Positions 1 to 5,020 of a stretch of 11,954 bases of DNA are shown one piece after another. Position numbers and translations under genes: made by a program. The stretch comes from Candidatus Acetothermia bacterium (GTDB lineage: Bacteria > Bipolaricaulota > Bipolaricaulia > RBG-16-55-9 > DRXL01). The stretch is taken from NCBI GenBank assembly GCA_028275205.1, contig JAPWVB010000033.1, positions 1 to 11,954 on the forward strand. Direction: 5' to 3'. Positions within the stretch are counted from its first letter, which is position 1. Each line of letters starts with the position of its first letter. The notes below the pieces were generated by a model. That model was not told where the DNA came from. It saw only the letters and a list, made by a program, of their open reading frames with translations, and did not search any database.

Positions 1-38
1 CTGTGCGCCTTCGCCGGCCATTGGCCGGCGAAGATGAA
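1..38 (+). repeat. Hairpin repeat, copy 1 (inverted partner at 1219-1256)
   Basis: This 38-bp element holds a perfect 11-bp stem (9-19 with 23-33) and a 3-nt loop, flanked by CTGTGCGC on the left and ATGAA on the right. The reverse complement of 1219-1256 matches it at 33 of 38 positions. The differences are the 3 loop bases and one stem pair, which changes from G-C to A-T on both sides, so pairing is kept. Relative to tRNA-Met transcription it lies downstream, after two smaller hairpins (50-70 and 42-54). It begins at the first base of the window and may extend further left. Its function is unknown; a transcript-end or processing structure, or a small mobile palindromic element, are both possible. 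Confidence 0.75.
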
Positions 39-41
39 TGT

Positions 42-54
42 CAAGCGAAGCTTG
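42..54 (-). other. Small hairpin downstream of tRNA-Met
   Basis: CAAGC-GAA-GCTTG forms a 5-bp stem with a 3-nt loop (TTC on the tRNA strand). It lies between the tRNA-adjacent hairpin (56-70) and the larger hairpin (9-33). The three consecutive hairpins may jointly end or process the tRNA-Met transcript. No U-tract is visible, so this does not look like a classical intrinsic terminator. Confidence 0.4.
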
Positions 55-70
55 TCCAGACGAAGTCTGG
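54..70 (-). repeat. tRNA-3'-end hairpin repeat, copy 1
   Basis: On the minus strand this is CCAGACTTCGTCTGGAC, a 6-bp stem (CCAGAC/GTCTGG) with a TTC loop. The identical 17 nt occurs at 1256-1272. In this copy the first CCA of the repeat coincides with the last two acceptor bases and the discriminator base of tRNA-Met. In the other copy it coincides with the encoded CCA of tRNA-Gly. It could be a processing or termination structure, or an insertion footprint at tRNA ends. Confidence 0.75.
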
Positions 71-141
71 CGGGGGAGGGACTCGAACCCTCTACCTGCC
101 GCTTATGAGACGGCCGCTCTAGCCGGATGAGCTACCCCGCC
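68..141 (-). tRNA. tRNA-Met (anticodon CAT)
   Basis: On the minus strand a full cloverleaf is visible: acceptor GGCGGGG/CCCCGCC, D-arm GCTC/GAGC with GG in the loop, anticodon stem GCCGT/GCGGC with loop CTCATAA (anticodon CAT), T-arm GAGGG/CCCTC with loop TTCGAGT, and discriminator A. CCA is not encoded; the following bases are GAC. It is the elongator type, since it has a fully paired 1-72 and lacks the three G-C pairs of initiators. A tRNA-Ile2 carrying CAT (lysidine-modified) cannot be fully excluded by reading alone. It has its own promoter immediately upstream. Confidence 0.93.
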
Positions 142-153
142 GCTCAACTCATT

Positions 154-182
154 AGTTTACCCAGACGGAGCGAGCTTGGCAA
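154..182 (-). promoter_or_regulatory. Promoter of tRNA-Met
   Basis: The minus strand reads TTGCCA (182-177), a 17-bp spacer, then TAAACT (159-154). The predicted start lies about 6-12 nt before the tRNA 5' end at 141. It sits between the tRNA-fMet terminator and tRNA-Met, so the two tRNAs appear to be separate transcription units. Confidence 0.75.
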
Positions 183-186
183 CCCC

Positions 187-221
187 CAAAAGAAAAAGGA
201 GGGTGCGTGCGCACCCTCCTT
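187..221 (-). terminator. Intrinsic terminator after tRNA-fMet
   Basis: On the minus strand an 11-bp perfect stem (221-211 with 206-196, core GGAGGGTGC/GCACCCTCC) with a 4-nt loop is followed by a T-rich run, TTTTTCTTTT. It begins about 10 nt after the CCA end of tRNA-fMet, as expected for a single-tRNA transcript. Confidence 0.88.
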
Positions 222-230
222 ACAGTCGTG

Positions 231-306
231 TGGTTGCGGGGGCTGGATTCGAACCAGCAACCTCCGGGTTATGAGCCCGACGAGCTTCCTGTTGCTCCAC
301 CCCGCT
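231..306 (-). tRNA. Initiator tRNA-fMet (anticodon CAT)
   Basis: The minus strand folds with acceptor GCGGGG/CCCCGC at positions 2-7/66-71, D-stem GAGC/GCTC with A11-T24, anticodon loop CTCATAA (CAT), and T-arm GCTGG/CCAGC. Discriminator A and CCA are encoded (234-231). Initiator hallmarks are present: three consecutive G-C pairs next to the anticodon loop (GGG/CCC) and a mismatch at 1-72. Here the mismatch reads A1-A72 rather than the C1-A72 of E. coli. It has its own promoter and terminator. Confidence 0.96.
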
Positions 307-312
307 GCTGTA

Positions 313-341
313 ATTATACTACCTCCGCGCTCCCCGTGCAA
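313..341 (-). promoter_or_regulatory. Promoter of tRNA-fMet
   Basis: The minus strand has TTGCAC (341-336), a 17-bp spacer, then a perfect TATAAT (318-313), directly before the tRNA 5' end at 306. Its -35 box lies 6 bp from the -35 box of the divergent promoter for the gene at 401, so the two promoters are back to back. Confidence 0.85.
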
Positions 342-347
342 GTGGAT

Positions 348-377
348 TTGCCTCCCGCGTCCTTGAGATGCTACACT
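348..377 (+). promoter_or_regulatory. Promoter of the beta-helix protein gene
   Basis: TTGCCT (348-353), an 18-bp spacer and TACACT (372-377) lie upstream of the ribosome site and the start at 401. The predicted leader is about 17 nt. It is divergent from the tRNA-fMet promoter. Confidence 0.6.
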
Positions 378-400
378 CATGAAAAGAGAGGAGCCAGTTT

Positions 401-1111
401 ATGCTTCGCACAAGATATCTCAAAGCTTTCGGAATCTTGATACTCGTGATGGCGGCTTGTGGCACCGCACAGCCTTATTGCACTATGACGGTATCGTCGT
501 GGCAATCCCTGCAAACTATACTCGATGTTGCTCCACCAGGAGCGGTGATCTGTCTCGGTGCTGGGGTCTGGGCGCAAGGCGTCTCTCTCAAAGATAAGAT
601 TCTCACGATTTGGGGGGCTGGTCCTGAGCAGACGGTCTTGATGGGGAGCGAAGACACTGACGGCCTCAGAATACTGGGCCGGAGCGTGGTCACCGTGCGC
701 GGGCTGGCCATATATAACTTTCGCGATGGGATTGTGATTAGCAATCTGAGCCGCGCGGTCATCCAAGACGTGTGGATTGCCAAGAGTGCCCAGTACGGGC
801 TGCACGCTTTAGGGATAAGCGAAACGACCCTCGAGAACTCTTTCATTTCATATAATCGCGGAGGGATCTTGGCTGAAGATGCTGCCCATGTCACGGTATT
901 GTATTCGCAGATCTTCGAAAATGCAGAAGATGGGATCTGGCTCGATTTTGCCAGCTGGGGATGGTTGGCTGATAACACTATTCAGGGCAACGGGCGCTAC
1001 GGGGTTCGTCTCTACTCTTTAGAGAATCTCTTTGTCTGCTGGCGTAATCGAGTACGGGATAACCGAGCTGGGGACTTCTATCCGGAGGTGGCTTCGCAGA
1101 GGTGCTTGTAG
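401..1111 (+). CDS. Putative lipoprotein with right-handed parallel beta-helix (NosD-like)
   Basis: This 236-residue protein has a basic start, a hydrophobic segment (about 9-18) and Cys20 in VMAAC. That resembles a lipobox, although Met at -3 is not ideal. It is probably exported and possibly lipid-anchored. Residues about 40-225 show repeated short beta-strand turns rich in Gly/Asn/Ile (such as DGIVISNL, GGILAEDA, DGIWLD, YGVRLYSL) typical of the NosD/pectate-lyase-like beta-helix fold. Such folds bind or cleave polysaccharide, but no catalytic residues can be assigned. Cysteines at 27, 51, 213 and 235 could form disulfides. AGGAG at 389-393 sits 7 nt before ATG and fixes the start. The stop ends 3 bp from the 3' end of the convergent tRNA-Leu, with no visible terminator. 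Family assignment is by repeat pattern; the role is unknown. Confidence 0.8.
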   Translation: MLRTRYLKAFGILILVMAACGTAQPYCTMTVSSWQSLQTILDVAPPGAVICLGAGVWAQGVSLKDKILTIWGAGPEQTVLMGSEDTDGLRILGRSVVTVRGLAIYNFRDGIVISNLSRAVIQDVWIAKSAQYGLHALGISETTLENSFISYNRGGILAEDAAHVTVLYSQIFENAEDGIWLDFASWGWLADNTIQGNGRYGVRLYSLENLFVCWRNRVRDNRAGDFYPEVASQRCL

Positions 1112-1114
1112 TAG

Positions 1115-1203
1115 TGCCGAGGGCGGGACTCGAACCCGCACGGAGGGTTTGAGCCTCCAACGGATTTTAAGTCCGTCGCGTCTGCCGATTCCGCCACCCC
1201 GGC
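1115..1203 (-). tRNA. tRNA-Leu (anticodon TAA)
   Basis: On the minus strand: acceptor GCCGGGG/CCTCGGC with one G-T wobble, anticodon stem ACGGA/TCCGT with loop CTTAAAA (anticodon TAA), a long class-II variable arm GGAGG/CCTCC, T-arm GCGGG/CCCGC with TTCGAGT, and discriminator A. CCA is not encoded (CTA follows). No promoter is visible between it and tRNA-Gly upstream, so it is probably processed from a tRNA-Gly/tRNA-Leu transcript. Confidence 0.95.
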
Positions 1204-1218
1204 ACGCTGCGCGTGGGC

Positions 1219-1256
1219 TTCATCTTCGCCAGCCTCCGGCTGGCGAAGGCGCACAG
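1219..1256 (-). repeat. Hairpin repeat, copy 2 (between tRNA-Gly and tRNA-Leu)
   Basis: This is the reverse-complement partner of 1-38. It has a perfect 11-bp stem (1224-1234 with 1238-1248) and a 3-nt loop. Against copy 1 it differs in the loop and in one compensatory stem pair. It lies in the spacer of the tRNA-Gly/tRNA-Leu transcript. Relative to its neighbouring tRNA it is in the opposite orientation to copy 1. Confidence 0.75.
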
Positions 1257-1272
1257 TCCAGACGAAGTCTGG
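1256..1272 (-). repeat. tRNA-3'-end hairpin repeat, copy 2
   Basis: This is identical over 17 nt to 54-70. On the minus strand its first three bases are the encoded CCA of tRNA-Gly. In a precursor RNA the CCA could therefore pair with the TGG 12 nt further on, hiding the tRNA 3' end until processed. Confidence 0.75.
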
Positions 1273-1344
1273 AGCGGGCGACGGGATTTGAACCCGCGAC
1301 CTTCTGCATGGCAAGCAGACGCTCTACCGCTGAGCTACGCCCGC
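1270..1344 (-). tRNA. tRNA-Gly (anticodon GCC)
   Basis: On the minus strand: acceptor GCGGGCG/CGCCCGC, D-arm GCTC/GAGC with GG in the loop, anticodon stem TCTGC side with loop CTTGCCA (anticodon GCC), and a T-arm with loop TTCAAAT closed by CGGG/CCCG. Discriminator T is followed by encoded CCA (1272-1270). It is driven by its own promoter at 1357-1385 and followed by two hairpin elements and tRNA-Leu. Confidence 0.96.
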
Positions 1345-1356
1345 ACCTCGGTGTTC

Positions 1357-1385
1357 ATTGTAAGCCGTGCCCGCCGGCTTGTCAA
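1357..1385 (-). promoter_or_regulatory. Promoter of tRNA-Gly/tRNA-Leu
   Basis: The minus strand has a perfect TTGACA (1385-1380), a 17-bp spacer, then TACAAT (1362-1357), about 13 nt from the tRNA-Gly 5' end. The TGA inside the -35 box is the stop codon of the upstream epimerase gene, so the promoter overlaps coding sequence. Confidence 0.88.
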
Positions 1386-2293
1386 GTCTGCAGGATCTCG
1401 CGCAGCGCGCCTTCAAGCTCCTCAAACTGAAAGCGATAGCCCATCTCCTGCGCGCGCCGCGGCAGAGCCCGCTGGCTCGCCAAGATCCCATCAGCAAACT
1501 CCCCTAGCGCTATCTTGAGGGCGAACGCCGGCGTGGGCAGGAACGCCGGACGCCGCAGGACGCGCCCCAACACTTGTGCAAACTCTTTTTGGCGCACCGG
1601 CTGCGGCGCCGTGGCATTGACCGGTCCACTGACGTTTTCGTTCGCTAAAATCTGCACAATTAAGCGACACAGATCATCGCGATGGATCCACGACCACCAT
1701 TGGCGCCCAGAGCCGAGCGGCCCGCCTAGCCCTACGCGAAAGAGCGGGAGGAGCGCTTGCAGCGTCCCTCCCCCGCGCCCTAAGACCAGCCCGATGCGCA
1801 GCCGCACCACCCGCATCCCCGGGCTTTCTGCTTTGAGGGCTTCGTTCTCCCAGTCCCGACAGACCTGAGCGAGAAAGTCCGAGCCCGGCGCGGCGTCTTC
1901 GGTGAGCGTCTCCTCCCCGCGGTCGCCATAGTACCCAATGGCGCTCGCGGAGAGGAGCACCTTCGGGCGTGAGCTGAGCTGGGCGAGCGCGTTCACTAAA
2001 TTTTTTGTCCCCAGGACGCGGCTGTCGCGGATCAACTGTTTTTTAGCAGTCGTCCAGCGGCCGGCGATGCTCTCACCCGCAAGGTTGATGACGGCATCGC
2101 AGCCCTCAAAAGCCTGAAGGGGCGGTAGCTCTTGGAGCGGATTCCACGGGAAGACTTCCTTCAGATGGGGGACGCGCTGCTTCGCCGCTACAGAATCGCG
2201 CGAGAGGGCCCTCACCGTGTGTCCTGCTTGGTGGAGCATCTCACACAGACGACGGCCCAAAAATCCGGTGGCTCCAGTTATGAGAATGTTCAT
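1382..2293 (-). CDS. TIGR01777-type NAD(P)-dependent epimerase/SDR protein (YfcH-like)
   Basis: This 303-residue extended SDR protein is cytosolic and of usual length for the family. The nucleotide-binding GATGFLG lies at residues 7-13. Family landmarks follow in order: NLAGESI..RWT (70-81), SASAIGYYG (115-123), DFLAQVCRDWE (139-149), GLVLGRGGG (168-176), GLGGPLGSGRQ..SWIHRDD (188-207) and the C-terminal DUF1731-like segment (about 249-300, LGEFADGILASQR). The substrate of this family is unknown. The start is taken at the ATG of MNILITG because the fold begins there; upstream in-frame sequence is the tRNA-Lys gene. Only 8 nt (CTCCTTCT) separate the CCA of tRNA-Lys from the ATG, and no Shine-Dalgarno fits. 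It is probably co-transcribed with tRNA-Lys. The stop codon lies in the -35 box for tRNA-Gly. Confidence 0.93.
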   Translation of the reverse strand: MNILITGATGFLGRRLCEMLHQAGHTVRALSRDSVAAKQRVPHLKEVFPWNPLQELPPLQAFEGCDAVINLAGESIAGRWTTAKKQLIRDSRVLGTKNLVNALAQLSSRPKVLLSASAIGYYGDRGEETLTEDAAPGSDFLAQVCRDWENEALKAESPGMRVVRLRIGLVLGRGGGTLQALLPLFRVGLGGPLGSGRQWWSWIHRDDLCRLIVQILANENVSGPVNATAPQPVRQKEFAQVLGRVLRRPAFLPTPAFALKIALGEFADGILASQRALPRRAQEMGYRFQFEELEGALREILQT

Positions 2294-2301
2294 AGAAGGA
2301 G

Positions 2302-2376
2302 TGGTAGGCCGTGCAGGGATCGAACCTGCGACCCCCTGCTTAAAAGGCAGGTGCTCTACCACTGAGCTAACGGCCC
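2302..2376 (-). tRNA. tRNA-Lys (anticodon TTT)
   Basis: On the minus strand: acceptor GGGCCGT/ACGGCCT with G1-T72 wobble, D-arm GCTC/GAGC, anticodon stem CCTGC/GCAGG with loop CTTTTAA (anticodon TTT), T-arm GCAGG/CCTGC with TTCGATC, discriminator A, and CCA encoded at 2304-2302. A strong promoter precedes it. The epimerase start codon follows 8 nt after the CCA. Confidence 0.95.
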
Positions 2377-2382
2377 GAAGAG

Positions 2383-2411
2383 ATTTTACCTATCAGGCTC
2401 AGACTTGTCAA
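2383..2411 (-). promoter_or_regulatory. Promoter of tRNA-Lys/epimerase
   Basis: The minus strand has a perfect TTGACA (2411-2406), a 17-bp spacer, then TAAAAT (2388-2383), close to the tRNA 5' end at 2376. It is divergent from the peptidase promoter. It is the only visible promoter for the epimerase. Confidence 0.88.
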
Positions 2412-2421
2412 CTGGAAAAAT

Positions 2422-2450
2422 TTGTCCCAGCCCTATCAAAGTGATACAAT
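2422..2450 (+). promoter_or_regulatory. Promoter of the M16 peptidase gene
   Basis: TTGTCC (2422-2427), a 17-bp spacer and TACAAT (2445-2450). The predicted transcription start is near 2457, just before the ribosome site AAAGGAGG (2458-2465), giving a very short leader. Confidence 0.75.
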
Positions 2451-2470
2451 GCTCAACAAAGGAGGTTGCC

Positions 2471-5020
2471 ATGAAGCGCTTTGTTCTGGTAGGAGCGCTC
2501 TTAATAGCGCTTGCGCTGTGGCCATCGCTGAGCTCTGCTCAGCCGGACGTTCGTGCTTTTACGCTCGACAACGGCTTAACGGTCTTGCTCGTCCCCAAAC
2601 CTGGCACCGGCATCACCGCGGTTGACATCTGGGTCAACGTGGGAAGTCTCAACGAAACGCGCGAGATCTCGGGCATCTCGCATTTCTTTGAGCACATGCT
2701 CTTCAAGGGCACCGAAAGGCGCCCCGGCGGCATTGACAAGGAGATCGAAGCCCTCGGCGGCCGCACCAACGCTTCGACGTCCTACGACTTCACTCATTAC
2801 TATATCATTCTGCCCAGCGAGCACACCGAACTTGCTATTGATATCATCGCTGACATTACGCAGAATTCGACATTCCCCCAAGAGGAGATCGCCCGCGAGA
2901 AGGAAGTCGTCCTGCGCGAGCAGCAGCAGCGATCCGATGACCCTACGTCATTTGCGTTCTTCACCATGCGCCAAGATTTCTACACGGTGCACCCGTATAA
3001 GCTGCCCATCATTGGGTTTGCTGATAGCTTAGAAAAGCTGACTCGCGAGGACTTCCTCACGTGGATGAAGACGTACTACGTCCCCAACAATATGACGCTC
3101 GTAGTCGCTGGGGATATTGAGCTCGAAAAGACTCTTCAGATCGTCAAAGAAAAGTTCGGCGCGATGCAGCCCAAAGAGATACCTGCCCAGACCTATCCCA
3201 AGGAGCCCGCTCGCACCCAAAAGATCATAAAAGAGATCCGCCGCGACGTCCGCCAAGGGTATCTGATCTTCGCCTGGCCCGGCCCATCCATCAAAGAACC
3301 CCAAGACGTCTACGCTATGGACGTCTTGATCACGGCGCTCTCCGAGGGCCGCAGCTCGCGATTCTATAAGAACCTCAAGAAAGAGCGCGGCTTGGTGACA
3401 GCAATAGACGCGAGCTACTTCACCCAGAAGGAGCCAGGGATTTTCAATATTTATGCTGAGTTCCCCTATGAGAATCGCGTGGCCGTCGAGCAAGCGATTC
3501 TGTCCGAGCTCAAAGAGATTCTCGATGGCAAGCTGAGCGCTGAAGAGATCGAGCGCGCCAAGAGGGTCCTGCTCGCCCGCGAAGCCCTGCAGGCCGAGAC
3601 CGCCGCGGGGTTCGCCGGGACGCTGGGATTCTATTCGGTCGTCGCTGGAGACTATCAGTTCGCGCTGACGTACCCCGAAAAGATTCGCGCGGTCACCGTC
3701 GAAGATGTCCTAGCCGTCGCGCGAAAATATATCAATCTCGATGTGTACTATGAGCTGGTGCTCATCCCCGAGAGCGCGCCAGAGCAGCCGACGACCGACG
3801 AACTCATCACGCTGCCCAACGGACTGAAGCTCATCTTACGAGAAGATCCCAAGGCGGAGACGGTCGCGCTGCAAGCGTTTGTGGGGACGGGAGCGCGCGC
3901 GGAGCCCCCGGACTTCGCAGGGATCGCTGAGCTCACTTCGCGATTGCTCCTGCGGGGCACGACCACGCGCTCCGAAGAAGAGATCTTCACAGAGCTTGAA
4001 GATCTCGGCGCCCAGCTGAGTCAAGACATCTTAGCGGACATGGCCTACGTGACGCTCGTCGCGCCCAAGGAGACGTTCGAGCGAGCCTTGGCCATCTATC
4101 TCGATGTGATGCTCAATCCCGCGTTCGCTCCCGACGAAGTCGAGCGCGCCAAGACCGAATTTATTAGAGAGATTCGCGCCCAGGCCGATCAGAATTTTTC
4201 GATCATCTACGAGAACTTCCAAAAAGCCCTCTATGGGGATCATCCCTACGGGCGCTTCCCCACCCCAGAGAGCGTGGCGCGCATCGCGCGCGAGGATATC
4301 GTGCAGTTCTACAAAAAATACTACGTGCCCAACAATATGACGCTCGTGGCGGTGGGGGCGTTTGATCGAGCGCTCGTGGAAGCGCTGCTGCGCGCCAAGC
4401 TCCAAGAGCTCCCCAAGGGCGCAGAAGATCTCCCTCTCAAGCCGCAGCCCATCGCGCTCGCGCTCACGGAGAATAAGCGCGTGGAAGCGACGAAGCGCTC
4501 GAACTTAACATGGCTGATCGTGGGCTATCCGGCTCCGCCCGTAGCGAGCCCAGACTACCCCGCTATGAAAGTGCTCAACGCGATCTTGGGCGGCGGGATG
4601 AGCTCGCGGCTCTTCAGCGAGCTGCGCGACAAGCGCGCCTTGGCATACTCGACGGGCTCGTTCTACCCCTCGCGCGCCGAGGAGAGCCATCTTGTCACGT
4701 ATATCATCGCGCTCCCGGACAACGCGGAGGCGGCCCGCCAAGGCATTCTCGAGATCATCAAAGAGATTCAAGAGCGCGGCGTTCCCCAAGAGGAGCTCGA
4801 ACGCGCCAAAAGCTATGTCATCGGCAACTATCGCATCGAGCACGAGACGACAGAACGCCGCGCGTGGTATCTGGGCTGGTACGAGACCCTTGGGGTGGGC
4901 TACCAGATGGACGCGCACTACCCCCAGCTCATCCAGGCCGTGACCGCTGAAGATATTCAGCGCGTCGCGCAGAGGTATCTGCAACAGTATGTGCTCTCGC
5001 TGGTAGGGCCGGGATCTTAG
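2471..5020 (+). CDS. Secreted tandem-domain M16 zinc metallopeptidase
   Basis: This 849-residue protein has a signal peptide (about 1-23, cleavage likely after LSSA), so it acts outside the cytoplasm. The first M16 unit holds the zinc motif HFFEH (71-75) with the distal glutamate in EKEVVLRE (E150; E143 as accessory). The second unit begins near residue 443. At the aligned position it reads GIAELTSR (484-491), so all three zinc residues are lost. It keeps the C-terminal M16 signature (GMSSRLFSELRDKRALAYS, from about 709). This active-plus-inactive layout is known in M16 peptidases, where the second half helps form the peptide-holding chamber. ATG at 2471 is chosen over an upstream in-frame ATG because AAAGGAGG lies 5 nt before it and the signal peptide starts there. 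The stop codon overlaps that of the convergent moeA-like gene; no terminator lies between them. Confidence 0.95.
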   Translation: MKRFVLVGALLIALALWPSLSSAQPDVRAFTLDNGLTVLLVPKPGTGITAVDIWVNVGSLNETREISGISHFFEHMLFKGTERRPGGIDKEIEALGGRTNASTSYDFTHYYIILPSEHTELAIDIIADITQNSTFPQEEIAREKEVVLREQQQRSDDPTSFAFFTMRQDFYTVHPYKLPIIGFADSLEKLTREDFLTWMKTYYVPNNMTLVVAGDIELEKTLQIVKEKFGAMQPKEIPAQTYPKEPARTQKIIKEIRRDVRQGYLIFAWPGPSIKEPQDVYAMDVLITALSEGRSSRFYKNLKKERGLVTAIDASYFTQKEPGIFNIYAEFPYENRVAVEQAILSELKEILDGKLSAEEIERAKRVLLAREALQAETAAGFAGTLGFYSVVAGDYQFALTYPEKIRAVTVEDVLAVARKYINLDVYYELVLIPESAPEQPTTDELITLPNGLKLILREDPKAETVALQAFVGTGARAEPPDFAGIAELTSRLLLRGTTTRSEEEIFTELEDLGAQLSQDILADMAYVTLVAPKETFERALAIYLDVMLNPAFAPDEVERAKTEFIREIRAQADQNFSIIYENFQKALYGDHPYGRFPTPESVARIAREDIVQFYKKYYVPNNMTLVAVGAFDRALVEALLRAKLQELPKGAEDLPLKPQPIALALTENKRVEATKRSNLTWLIVGYPAPPVASPDYPAMKVLNAILGGGMSSRLFSELRDKRALAYSTGSFYPSRAEESHLVTYIIALPDNAEAARQGILEIIKEIQERGVPQEELERAKSYVIGNYRIEHETTERRAWYLGWYETLGVGYQMDAHYPQLIQAVTAEDIQRVAQRYLQQYVLSLVGPGS

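Noticed and set aside
1..1344. tRNA cluster with repeats as an integrated-element attachment region or CRISPR-like array
   Set aside because: There is no integrase or phage gene, no regular spacing, and only two copies of each repeat; all five tRNAs look intact.
2294..2362. Upstream start of the epimerase frame at 2362
   Set aside because: That stretch is the tRNA-Lys gene; the SDR fold begins exactly at the ATG at 2293.
2405..2470. Upstream in-frame ATG for the peptidase at 2405
   Set aside because: It lies upstream of the predicted promoter boxes and lacks a ribosome site. ATG 2471 has AAAGGAGG and begins a signal peptide.
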